Shown here piece by piece: positions 10,726 to 20,000 of a stretch of 64,000 nucleotides of DNA (its first letter is position 1; the number at the start of each line of letters is the position of its first letter). The notes under the pieces were generated by a model. The model was not told where the DNA came from, searched no databases, and saw only the letters and a list, made by a program, of their open reading frames with translations. Origin of the DNA: Paralithodes platypus. Its lineage: Eukaryota > Arthropoda > Malacostraca > Decapoda > Lithodidae. Position numbers and translations under genes: made by a program. The stretch covers positions 42,997,008 to 43,061,007 of the forward strand of contig CM064572.1 in NCBI GenBank assembly GCA_032716605.1. Direction: 5' to 3'.

Positions 10726-12516
10726 ATGGTGGCACGCAAAGGCATCACTTGGCAGTGGCTCCGGCGACCTCGATTACGTCAGCCGACAACGGCGAATTTT
10801 GTTTCTTTAGAGGTGGAGTCACTAGCCCAGGAAATGATTGCCAAGAATGTCATCATCCCGGTCCCCCCAAATTACCCTGTATTCACGTCCAAACTATTTT
10901 TGGTTCCCAAAAGGGACAGTGTTCAGATGAGGCCGGTCGTAGACCTGTCTTATCTGAATCTTCACATTCACAACGAATCTTTCAGAATGTTAACAGTACA
11001 CCAAATCAGGCTAACACTTCCGCCGGGAGGTTGGATGTGTTCACTAGACCTGACAGACGCCTATTGGCACGTATCGGTCAACAAAAGATTTCAAAGGTTT
11101 TTGGCCTTACGGATCAGGCACCAAAATTTTGTTTTTCAGAGGATGCCGTTCGGTTTGAACCTGGCACCTCGATTATTCACAAAACTAGTCCGGCAAGCCC
11201 TGATGCCATTGTTAAAACAAGGGATCAGAGTGTTGTGGTATCTGGACGACTGGCTGGTGGTGGCAGAGACACAACAATTATGCATAAAACATGTCAATAT
11301 CATTTTAAATCATGTCAAAACTCTAGGCTTCAAGGTAAATCTGGTAAAGTCAAACCTTGTTCCCTCACGAGTAATTCAGTGGATAGGGCTGGTCTGGGAC
11401 ACCGCCGCTCTCACTCTGAGTCAGAGTGTGGACAATCGCAACAGGTTTCGCAGGAAACTGTTCAGGTTTCTTCACAGTCTGACTACGACACGAAGGGTCT
11501 GGGAGTCTCTGGTCGGCTCTCTCAACTGGATTCAACTAACTGTCAAGTTGGGCCGGTTGAAAGTAAAACGATTAATATTGGAAGGCAACAAATATTTCCC
11601 GCTCTTACCGGCGGGAAAATTATGGCCCATCCCGAAATTAATCCACACCTTGCTAGCGGTCTGGGCGAAGAGGGAAACATTGCACTCAATAATGTCATGG
11701 ACCTCTCCTCCACCAACGGTATGGGTAGACACGGATGCGTCAGGCACAATAGGTTGGGGATTTCAGTCAAATCAGGGGCACCAGGGTCAGGGGCTTTGGT
11801 CCCACTTAGAAATCTCGCACATCAATGTCAAAGAATTACTAGTCCCCTTATATTTCCTTCAGGCTCACGGCCCGGCGTTACGGGACAAGTCGGTGGCCTT
11901 CAGAATGGACAATCTGAATGCAGTCCACTGTATTCAGAAACAAGGGTCAACGAGGTCAAGGAAGTTGCTAAACGTGTCAGAAGAGATTTTTGCTCTAGCC
12001 AACAGTCTAGATATTTATCTGCACGCTTCTTATCTCCCAGGCGTAGCGAACGTCTGGGCAGACGCTCTATCCCGGCGACAAAGCACGACAGTAGAATGGG
12101 AGCTCAAGCAACCCATTTTCAACCTAATGATTGCAGAGCTCTCCCATCCACAAGTGGATCTTTTTGCGTCCGAGGAGACTCACAAACTCCATCTATACCT
12201 CACCCGCCGGGCGAAAACGCCGGCAGGGGGGCCAGACGCCCTAGTGACAGACTGGAACAGATGGAGCTCCATCTATCTGTTTCTGCTGCCAGATGCGTCA
12301 CTAATGTGCCACGTAGTGAACAAACTACGAGATTATCGAGGCTTAGTCTCGCTAATCGCGCCACTGTGGCCGGCGCAGTTGTGGTACCAGCAATTGAAAA
12401 TGTGGTGCCCGGACCCGGTATCGCTCCCGGTCGGGTATTTCCACTTAGACGCGATTGGCAACCTCGCGACCTCGCTGACTTTTGCATTATGGACATTCAG
12501 GAGGCCAAGTGGCTAG
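10726..12516 (+). CDS. DIRS-B reverse transcriptase / RNase H / Dam-methyltransferase-like protein
   Basis: 596 residues from an ATG. RT: RPVVDLSYLN (69-78), SLDLTDAYWHV (106-116), QRMPFGLNLAP (138-148), YLDDW (172-176). RNase H: VDTDASGTIGWG (334-345), VKELLV (368-373), MDNLNAV (394-400), WADALSR (444-450). After RNase H comes a segment with WELKQPIFN, VDLFAS, DALVTDW and IAPLWPAQLWY (458-553). In DIRS elements this is the Dam-methylase-like domain; the usual catalytic [D/F]PP motif reads FLLP here, so activity is doubtful. The frame upstream is closed by TGA at 10702, where DIRS-A has TGG. The ORF overlaps the recombinase-side frame over its whole length. It copies the element RNA and removes it from the hybrid. 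Confidence 0.9.
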   Translation: MVARKGITWQWLRRPRLRQPTTANFVSLEVESLAQEMIAKNVIIPVPPNYPVFTSKLFLVPKRDSVQMRPVVDLSYLNLHIHNESFRMLTVHQIRLTLPPGGWMCSLDLTDAYWHVSVNKRFQRFLALRIRHQNFVFQRMPFGLNLAPRLFTKLVRQALMPLLKQGIRVLWYLDDWLVVAETQQLCIKHVNIILNHVKTLGFKVNLVKSNLVPSRVIQWIGLVWDTAALTLSQSVDNRNRFRRKLFRFLHSLTTTRRVWESLVGSLNWIQLTVKLGRLKVKRLILEGNKYFPLLPAGKLWPIPKLIHTLLAVWAKRETLHSIMSWTSPPPTVWVDTDASGTIGWGFQSNQGHQGQGLWSHLEISHINVKELLVPLYFLQAHGPALRDKSVAFRMDNLNAVHCIQKQGSTRSRKLLNVSEEIFALANSLDIYLHASYLPGVANVWADALSRRQSTTVEWELKQPIFNLMIAELSHPQVDLFASEETHKLHLYLTRRAKTPAGGPDALVTDWNRWSSIYLFLLPDASLMCHVVNKLRDYRGLVSLIAPLWPAQLWYQQLKMWCPDPVSLPVGYFHLDAIGNLATSLTFALWTFRRPSG

Positions 12517-12804
12517 CACCATACGGTAGAGATGTGACAAATAAATTACTTAATCAATATACTCAGTCTACAAAACGACAGTATCAATCACATTGGCAAG
12601 CCTTTACTTCTTGGATCGTTAGGACAGAACAAACTGTACCCTCAGTGGCATTAGTTTTTAATTATTTAAATTATCTGTTTGAGCAGAAACGTTTATCTGT
12701 GGTAACATTAAAAAATCACTTAACTGCGATTAGAGTGCCCTTTTTAGACCTTACAGGTCTCTCCATACCGGTAGCGGAGGAAACAGGTTTTATGAGAGCA
12801 TGTT

Positions 12805-13292
12805 TTAACCCTTAATTAGCGGCGAGCAACATAAGTCGAGTTAAATAAAGCTGGACTATGTGGCGGCGCTCGACATAACTCGAGTGGCAATTTCAGCACG
12901 TAATGTGGCTGAGAGAGAGAGACAAGTGGTGGCAGGAGACTAGCGAGCGTATGACTGCTCCAGACCACCGCGGCGAACCTACTGACACAAATCTCAGCTC
13001 CCTCCTCCCTCTCTCACTCGCTACATACTCAATTATGTACTGAAAGTACCGAATTACCTGCTTTTTGCACTCGCGTTGCACGGTTATTGCAAGAAAACTA
13101 TCCATCATACAAGGATCGTTATGGTGTCATTCGAAAGCTCTGTTTATGCCCTTTCAGGGATAGGTACTTGTTTTACGTTCTGGGTCTTATTTAAGCATGA
13201 AAATGATCACGTAAACAGCCCTATTTTGGCTAAAAACACCCCGCTGTGCGGTACACATAAATAAACCGCATAGGCCGCTCGTAAGGTGTTAA
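12805..13292 (+). mobile_element. piggyBac-like MITE, copy 1 (in DIRS-B recombinase)
   Basis: 484-bp non-coding insertion bounded by TTAA on both sides (12805-12808 and 13289-13292). The ends are CCCTTAATTAGCGG and CCGCTCGTAAGGTG, imperfect inverted repeats starting CC(C)TTA. TTAA duplication is the hallmark of piggyBac-type transposition. It is almost identical to copy 2 at 27065-27552 and clearly related to copy 3 at 43164-43656. The short ORFs inside are not conserved proteins. Confidence 0.9.
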
Positions 13293-13953
13293 ACTCCGCC
13301 CACCTCCCCGTCAGCTCATGCCTACTTGGTCTCTGGACAAAGCTTTGTCTTTGCTTCACTCTCGTCTGTACCAAAATACTGCAGACTTTGCATTACTCTT
13401 AAAAAAGGCGGTTTTCCTTTTGGCTTTAGCCACCGGAAACAGAGTGTCTGAGCTGGCGGCGATGAGCAACACACCTAATTGTCTTAGGTTTGGTAGACTT
13501 AATGAATGTATTTCCATTGCACCCTCCCCAGGTTTTGTAGCCAAGAATGAGCATAGTGCACACGTGTTTTCTGAGTTCACGGTGCCGGCGTTAAAAAGGG
13601 GAAAGGTGCATCATAATTTATGTCCAGTACAAGCTCTAACCAAATATTTGAGAGTAGCTCCTCACAACCCCCAAGGTGCTTTATGGGTAGCAAGTACGGG
13701 TAAACGCTTACTTAAACGGCGATTAGCCTCTCTTTTGGTAGAAGTCATTAAAGAAAGTAATCCCGGCGTTGTGGGTCGGGCCCACGATTTACGCAAATGG
13801 GCAGCCTCTTTACGTTTCCTGAAATTGTTTTCAGCTGAAGACATAGCGTCCACGCAGTTGTGGGCGTCTAATCATACGTTTCTGTCTAGATACTTGTCAG
13901 TTGCTCTAGACAAACCTTCCTTACCATGTATAGCTTTAAGGCAGAGGGTCTAG

Positions 13954-14522
13954 GTGGCCCTGCAGTCACTTTTGTTTACTTTCACGGGAAATGGGGGGGG
14001 GGGGGGGGTGCAGTCAGTTGACACAGGACACCCTAGACCCCGCCGGAGTATGAGAGCTGTGATACAATTTAAGGTTAAAATGTGTTATGAAAATTTCTCA
14101 GTGAGAAATTGTGCTAGTACAATGTTAAGTACAAAACAACGGTGTTGTTAGAGTAGTTTAGCTGCGAAAGCAATTTAGTTTTAGATTATTGGAGTTCCTT
14201 TGCAATTTATCTCCAAGTTTATGTTGGGGTTTATTATGTGCACATGTAAACTTATAACTTGTTATTTTTTGTCACCACTCGTTGAGTGGGGTGCCTTTGT
14301 AACTACAGATCTGTGTTCAGAATCTTCAGGGTTACCAAATTTTTGTCAGGCAGGCTTCTTTGAAGCACGCACCTGCCTGAACCCCCCTTTTTCTTGTATT
14401 TGTTCGGCTACGCCGTTATTTAAATATATTTTCAAAGTAAGAATACTATGTGGTTGTTTTTATTATCTGCTTTTCTAGAGTTATGATATGATTACGAATG
14501 TCCCCCTCCAGTCTTAGAAATC
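13954..14522 (+). other. DIRS-B 3' region
   Basis: About 570 bp between the recombinase stop and the internal complementary region. It contains a run of G bases at about 13991-14008 and AT-rich sequence. A short ORF (14200-14478) shows no domain. I see no separate gene. Confidence 0.5.
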
Positions 14523-14630
14523 AGGCATGTTCGTCAATGATGGAGGGGCCACTAATAAATTATAGGTTTGACTCCTGTAAGGAGATAAAGAAAACCTAAT
14601 ATTTAGTAGTGGCCCCGTAATCATTGACGA
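14523..14630 (+). repeat. Internal complementary region (ICR) of DIRS-B
   Basis: The left part (AGGCATGTTCGTCAATGATGG...CTAATAAA) is complementary to the 5' tip as kept in DIRS-A. The right part (AAACCTAATATTTAGTAGTGGCCCCGTAATCATTGACGA, read in two pieces) is complementary to the right tip at 14980-15054. This splint-like sequence joins complements of both outer ends and is the diagnostic DIRS feature used to complete the ends during circle formation. Confidence 0.85.
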
Positions 14631-14702
14631 CTGGGGCCCTCCCGACCGTCCCCTTCCCATTCGTTGATGTATTAAGGATTTTGGTTTACTTGATATGTCA
14701 GT

Positions 14703-15054
14703 GAAGGAAGAATGACGCCTGAATCAGCGTCTGGTCAGAAATCCACACAAGTACATCCACGATATGATGGAAAGTTTATTGGATAGTTATTCTTATTTTC
14801 TTTTTGTTTTTATTTTTTACGAAGTTTTTTCGTAGTGAGAACCCAATTCATAATGACTGAAGCCATGAGTGAGGTCGCGTGCGCTCATGATGAAGGCTCC
14901 TCAGTTTTTAAATGCTCTGCGCGGTAGATTCAAAACTACGGCGGATTAGTGTTTGAAGAGGATGCCTTATGTAATAGGCATGTTCGTCAATGATTACGGG
15001 GCCACTACTAAATATTAGGTTTTCTTTATCTCCTTACAGGAGTCAAACCTATAA
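14703..15054 (+). repeat. DIRS-B right inverted terminal repeat with unique tip
   Basis: 14703-14996 is the reverse complement of 5906-6202. The tip 14997-15054 (TACGGGGCCACTACTAAAT... to ...AAACCTATAATTA) continues to match the ICR but is absent from the left repeat. Unequal tips of this kind are expected in DIRS elements. Confidence 0.85.
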
Positions 15055-15950
15055 TTACTCTAAATTATTGGTGAAACAGCACAATATAAACGATCGTTTA
15101 GTGCCGAGGTAACGACAGGGGCTCCGTCAGGCTATAGCCTATATTTTGCGAAAAACTTCCTCATAGCTACTTATATAAGCTTCACACGCAAAACATAGCA
15201 ACATTAACGTATAGATTGGGTTCTATTACACAAAGTTTGTCAATATCAATCCATATTATTTTACAGTTTAAGTGAAACCACTGTTCTATAGCCTACGCCA
15301 CGGCGATTGGTATGAATCGACAAAATTCAAAATATAAATTTCCTCATATAAGCTTCAAATTTAAAACAAAATTACACTAACGTGTAGATTGAGTCATATT
15401 GCATTATAATTGTAGATGTAAATTCATATTGCTATACATTACAGTATAGGTGAAACGGACCAATATAGGCTAAGGTCGGACGTTGTTATTGTTGTGTCGG
15501 AGACTCACGCAGCCAGGACGCTTGGCATGTGTGATAGAATTTGCTGGCGGTACTGACTGGAAACGGAGACTGGAGATTGGAGATTGACGAGAATGTGGCC
15601 CAGTGTGATAACCCCTTGACTCACCTTGAGGGGGGATGATTAATTTCCTCCCTACTGTAGACCTCCATCAAACTAAAACAAAAACATTCATTAGATCCCC
15701 TCTCTTGGGAGGGAAAATACAATAATGTACAGTCGGCCTAATAAGTCATGGCTCGGCACCAATTATGTTTTGATCAATATTTGGTATCAGCAATATCTAA
15801 GCTTCATTTCTTCATTTCGAGTGAAATATACGAATATGTTGCTGCACTTACCCACCCTATTCAACATCTGACAGACATTAATACAGCACAGAGCAAGCCA
15901 AACGTAATGACTACTGGGACATGACTACTTATAGACCAGTCAAAGTAGGG
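15055..15950. other. Spacer between DIRS-B and the DNA transposon
   Basis: No coding potential seen. It holds a diverged duplication (15136-15480) and, at about 15620-15720, a short reverse-strand match to the dispersed R-family repeat (CCTCCCTACTGTAGACCTCC is shared in form with 37346 onward). Confidence 0.5.
15136..15480 (+). repeat. Diverged direct duplication, period about 190 bp
   Basis: The blocks CTTCCTCATA...TATAAGCTTCA, AAAACA...ACATTAACGTATAGATTG and TACAGTTTAAGTGAAAC near 15165-15280 recur near 15340-15455 as TTCCTCATATAAGCTTCA, ACACTAACGTGTAGATTG and TACAGTATAGGTGAAAC. Function unknown; probably an old tandem duplication inside a repeat. Confidence 0.55.
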
Positions 15951-16265
15951 CTGGACTTAGAACAAATTGCAATAGAAGTTTTTTTGGCTTTAACTTGTTT
16001 ATTAGGTCCCTCTGATGAACATATAAAAAGTCTCCAACTTTTGGACACCGGGAAAGTGGTTAATTTGCATAAATTCAAGATGGCCGCCGTCCAAAGCTTC
16101 AATTTACAGATAACTTTTTTCTGGTTGCTCCTAGACCCTATAAATGTATTACAAACAACGTTTTTTGGCTTTAACTTGTTTATTAGGTCCCTCTGATGAA
16201 CATATAAAAAGTCTCCAACTTTTGGACACCTGGAAAGTGGTTAATTTACAGCCAAAAAACCTTAC
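15951..16265 (+). repeat. Left terminal inverted repeat of the Academ-like element
   Basis: Pairs with 20921-21227 in reverse. Internally it contains a direct duplication: a ~80-bp unit (TTTGGCTTTAACTTGTTTAT...AAAGTGGTTAATTT) occurs at about 15985-16066 and again at 16165-16247. The same duplication is present in the right repeat. Confidence 0.85.
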
Positions 16266-16312
16266 AGCCAAAAAACCTTCTATTGCAATTTGTTCTAGGT
16301 CAAGCCCTACCT
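16266..16312 (-). repeat. Extra inverted copy of the element tip
   Basis: CTTCTATTGCAATTTGTTCTAGG... is the reverse complement of the outermost left tip. The inverse match continues past the tip (CCCTAC here, GTAGGG at 15945-15950). The segment 15945-16312 therefore looks like a self-contained MITE-like unit with its own ~40-bp inverted ends, placed before the ORFs. Confidence 0.7.
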
Positions 16313-16411
16313 TTACTGCACATTATTGTCTATTACATTTTGCCTAGGCCTATACTAATCCCATCATCTTGTTTCTTGTTTCAACAGATTGGTGCGACAT
16401 CTACCGAAGCC

Positions 16412-17065
16412 ATGGAAGAAGAGGTGGTGCATAATCCCTGCGGCATTTGCTCAAACACGTTAGACGAAGGAGAAACAGTCAAGCTGAGGGCGAAGGGAGC
16501 AGATACTATCAACAAGGCCAGTACTGAACGTGGAACACCATCAATTACCGTGTCCGAGGGCCAAACGGTGCACATTGATTGCCGAAAGAAGCATGTCAAT
16601 ACGAAGCCAAATAGAATTCCTGGGAAGCAGAAGAAACGTCCTGAAAAACCTGCTCTTCGTTCTCAGACACCAGACTTTTGTTTTACAGAGAACTGCTTTT
16701 TTTGTGGTACAAAAATCTATTTGGACACAAAGCATGATTCAGAAGAAGTGTATCCAGTACGCACCTTCAACTTTCAAAGGACAATACTTTCTGCATGTGA
16801 TGCCAGGGCTGATGAGTGGGCTGACACTGTTAGAGGCCGAATTAACTTTGCACGCGATCTTCCAGCAGCTGACGCAATATATCACAAGCAGTGCAGCTCA
16901 AATTTCCAGACACATAGGCAGATCCCCTCCAAATATCGTGATTCCGCAGACAGTGAACCTCCTCGCAAGGGTCGCAAAGTAGATGCCTCACGAGAGGAAG
17001 CATTTCTACTCGCAATCGAGGACCTACTCAGTGGCAATGATGATGAAACAGACTACAGTGGTTGA
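16412..17065 (+). CDS. Academ-like transposase, N-terminal zinc-finger part
   Basis: 217 residues from the first good ATG (GCCATGG context). It has the cysteine/histidine pairs PCGICSNTL near the start, VHIDCRKKH, then CFTENCFFCGTK and YHKQCSSNF, a multi-Cys zinc-binding arrangement typical of this transposase group. It ends at TGA inside an acidic stretch (GNDDETDYSG). The next ORF starts 82 bp upstream of this stop in another frame and continues the same kind of protein. I read the pair as one ancestral transposase broken by a small frameshift near 17040-17060. A polypyrimidine tract ending TTTCAACAG (16377-16386) just before the ATG resembles a splice acceptor. Confidence 0.7.
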   Translation: MEEEVVHNPCGICSNTLDEGETVKLRAKGADTINKASTERGTPSITVSEGQTVHIDCRKKHVNTKPNRIPGKQKKRPEKPALRSQTPDFCFTENCFFCGTKIYLDTKHDSEEVYPVRTFNFQRTILSACDARADEWADTVRGRINFARDLPAADAIYHKQCSSNFQTHRQIPSKYRDSADSEPPRKGRKVDASREEAFLLAIEDLLSGNDDETDYSG

Positions 17066-20000
17066 TCTCGTTGATAGAATGTCCCAGTTGTGCCCTGATG
17101 TTGAAGCGTATAGTGTAAAATACATGAAACAGAAACTTATTTCATATTTTGGGGATGAACTGGTTATTAGTAACGTGCATGGACGCAGCGATGTTGTAAC
17201 TGTCAAAGAAAGTGCTGCAAAGATTTTGCAACAATTCAAAGACTCACCACAGACTGATGATGAGGAAGCAGAACAAAGAAAGATAGTCAGGGCTGCGGCA
17301 CGGTTGATCAAAGCAGATATAAAGAACATTGATACTTGTAGAAATTTCTATCCAGATCCTTCTGAACTCCGGTCGCTGGAAAAGAATGTGGCGTACGTTC
17401 CGCAGTCCCTTCGTATATTGCTGCAAGAGACGTTCAGTGGCAAGTCATGTGATCTTGAAGTTGCATCAATTGGACAAAGTATCGTGCAACTTACCAGACC
17501 AAGGGCCATTGTAGCACCCATTCAGTATGGATTGGCGGTTCAAATGCACCAGCACTTTGGTTCCCGCTTTCTTGTGGACAGTTTACACAGCCACGGCTTC
17601 TGTCTGCCTTACGCAGAAGGTTTGAGGTTTTCGAAGTGTGCTGCCAATTTCAGGGGCACCAACATATCCACTGCAGGCAGGTTTGGACAGTTCGTTGCAG
17701 ACAATGTTGATCACAACTTGCGTACGCTTGATGGGCGAGGAACATACCATGGTATGGGTATAATTGTTGCTGTCACCCCTGAAGTAAGAGACACAACATC
17801 AATACCAAGATTGCAGTCACCTGAAAACAACTTCACGGCAGCTCAAATTGAAATCAAATACTACCGCAGTGTTCGCAAGAAGGGTGGGCCTCTCGAATAT
17901 AGAAAGCTTGACCCCATTTCAGCATCTGACAAGCTTGAAAATCTGGACATACTGTGGAAAACGTCATGGTTGCTTCGACCAAAACGACCAGGCTGGTCCG
18001 GCTTAATGCAGAGTGTGTGCCATGGACCACACCCAGGGAAATCATCCGTCCATTTCTTGCCCATGATTGACATGGACCCTACGGACATGAGTTGTATTTA
18101 CTCAACACTTCACTTCGTTGCTGCGGAAAGCCATCGCCAGGGAACGACGCCAATGCTGACATTCGACCAACCGCTTTATTGGAAAGCGAAGACGATCATT
18201 GTTCATGAGAAGGAAGGAAGCGAACTGAAACCCATTGTTTTGAACCTTGGTGGCTTTCACTCTGTGATGAGCTTTTTGGGATGCATGGGCCATGTTATGG
18301 AAGCATCTGGGCTTAAGGAGGTTTTGGAACTTATATACGCTGAAAATGCTGTGACCCAAATGCTGAGTGGGAAAGCCTATGCACGAGCAATCAGAGGCCA
18401 CTTCTTGGTTGACACAGCCTTGAGTTCGATTGTGTTAGGCAGGGCATACGGTGTCAACCTCTCAATGGTAGATGAGGAAAGTGACGCATGCAAGGACTTC
18501 CAGGAGGCTGCAGATCTTTTGGATAAGCTGTTGCGTGAAGACGTTTCACCGGATGAAGTCTGCAGTAAAGACGTTTTCAACAGAATTTCTGAAAAACTTA
18601 AAGCTGAGAAGAGCTCCTTAGCAGAGCATAAGATGGGAAAGCTATGGATTCAATACATGGACATGATTGACCTGCTGCGTCGCTTCCTGAGGGCACTGAG
18701 AATGGGCGATTTCCTACTGTACCTCGGAACACTCCAGGAGATGTTGCCGTACTTTGCAGCGTGTGGTCATAACAATTATGCCAAGTCAGCCCATGTGTAC
18801 ATTCAAGACATGATTGAACTTGAGCAGCTCAACCCAGACATGTTCTGTCAATTGAACTCCGGTCTATTTGTGATCCGCCGAAGTGATCGGCTGTGGGCAG
18901 GACTGCCAAGCGACTTGGTTATAGAGCAGGTTTTGATGCGCTCTTTGAAAACGAATGGTGGATTGACACGTGGTAGGGGCATGGAGGAAACGCAACGCCT
19001 GCGCTGGTTACTTGCTATGCCAGCCTGCGCTGAGGTGAGTGAAGTTATGCAAGAACTGACAGGGAAGCATTTCCACACCTCTGAGCAGCACAAAGAAATG
19101 ACTGAAGCAAGGCGTGAACGAGATAGGAAGGACACAGAGAAGGTTCTCGCATTCTTCAAGGATTATGATCCATTTCAAGAATCAAATGAACTCAGGAATA
19201 TTGCCAACGGTGTGACAGGACCAGCCTCGGCCAATCCTCATTTACTGTATGAGGTTGGTATGAACATTGTGCAGAAGATGGAAGGTAGCAATGCTTTTGA
19301 CTTTTCATTTAGGAAGAAAGATCAAGTTGAGTCGTTGGGTGCAAAGGTTACAATCAGTGCTGAAAAAGTACCAATCGACCCACAGCTCCTTTTCCAGAGG
19401 CTCCTCATCTTTGCTAATAACAGGGACTTAGGTGTTGAAGAGGTCTTTGCGTATGAGTTGTCTAGCTACCCTACTGCTCTGTTCGATAAGTGGGGGAGGC
19501 TCAGGGAAGCCAATAAACCACAGCTAGGAGATGAGATAGCTGCTGTTGTTCCCAAGTCGTCATTGGAATCATTTGAGGAAGAAAGGACTGTGACCCATGT
19601 TCTGGATGGTGGTTCCTTATTGCAAAGGATTCCATGGAAGAAGGGTGACACATTTGAGGACATTGCAAGCATGTACATGAAGCATGTTTCCAAAAACTTT
19701 CTCAACCCGGTGGTTGTATTCGACGGTTATAAATCAGGACCTACTACCAAGGACATGACACACAATCGACGATCAAAAGGAGTCTTTGGTCAAAAGGTGA
19801 TGTTCACTCCAACCATGCCCCTTCGGTCAAAAAAGGAAAACTTCTTGTCAAACTCGGACAATAAGCAAAACTTCATTGACTTATTGTGTGAAACATTCAA
19901 GGCAAATGGAATTGACTGTGTCAATGCGCCAGCAGATGCAGATGTCATGATTGCGAAGAAGGGAATTGAGCATGCAAGGGAAACCGTGACATATGTGATA

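Larger units (their letters stand above)
1..11740. repeat. Large inverted repeat formed by DIRS-A and DIRS-B
   Basis: Arm 1 (1-5868) and arm 2 (5906-11740) are reverse complements over their full length. Between them lie about 37 bp of AT-rich sequence (5869-5905). The sum of paired coordinates drifts only from about 11,758 at the centre to about 11,740 at the edge, so there are no large indels. The palindrome is explained by two DIRS elements placed 5' end to 5' end. Confidence 0.9.
10662..13953 (+). pseudogene. DIRS-B tyrosine recombinase ORF, split by a MITE
   Basis: The frame is open from about 10662 to 12815, overlapping the RT ORF in another frame. The recognisable N-terminal DNA-binding (core-binding) domain starts near 12490 (YTQSTKRQYQSHWQAFTSW, LNYLFEQKRLSVVTLKNHLTAIR). 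A MITE at 12805-13292 interrupts it and the frame resumes at 13293 with the catalytic domain. In the 13318-13953 part the tetrad is visible: R42 (GNRVSEL), H156 and R159 (HDLRKWAA), W182 and the nucleophile Y192 (FLSRYLSV). The MITE adds 484 bp, which accounts exactly for the frame change between the halves. The enzyme would integrate the circular DNA intermediate. As it stands the protein stops a few codons after the MITE junction. Confidence 0.85.
5906..15054 (+). mobile_element. DIRS-B: near-complete DIRS-type retrotransposon
   Basis: Order of parts: inverted terminal repeat, leader, gag (broken), RT/RNase H/methyltransferase-like ORF, tyrosine recombinase (split by a MITE), 3' region, internal complementary region, inverted terminal repeat with an extended tip. 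This is the classic DIRS layout, which replicates through a circular intermediate and integrates with a tyrosine recombinase instead of a DDE integrase. As expected there is no target-site duplication. The 5' tip lacks about 11 bases (TAGTGGCCCCT) that DIRS-A still has. Length is about 9.15 kb including the 484-bp MITE. Confidence 0.9.

Noticed and set aside
12893..13264. Short ORFs inside the MITE copies (also 27093-27464 and 43244-43656)
   Set aside because: Not preserved between diverged copy 3 and copies 1/2 and without domains; the MITE is non-coding.
14200..14478. 92-codon ORF in the DIRS 3' region
   Set aside because: Cysteine- and phenylalanine-rich without domain, in the expected untranslated region.
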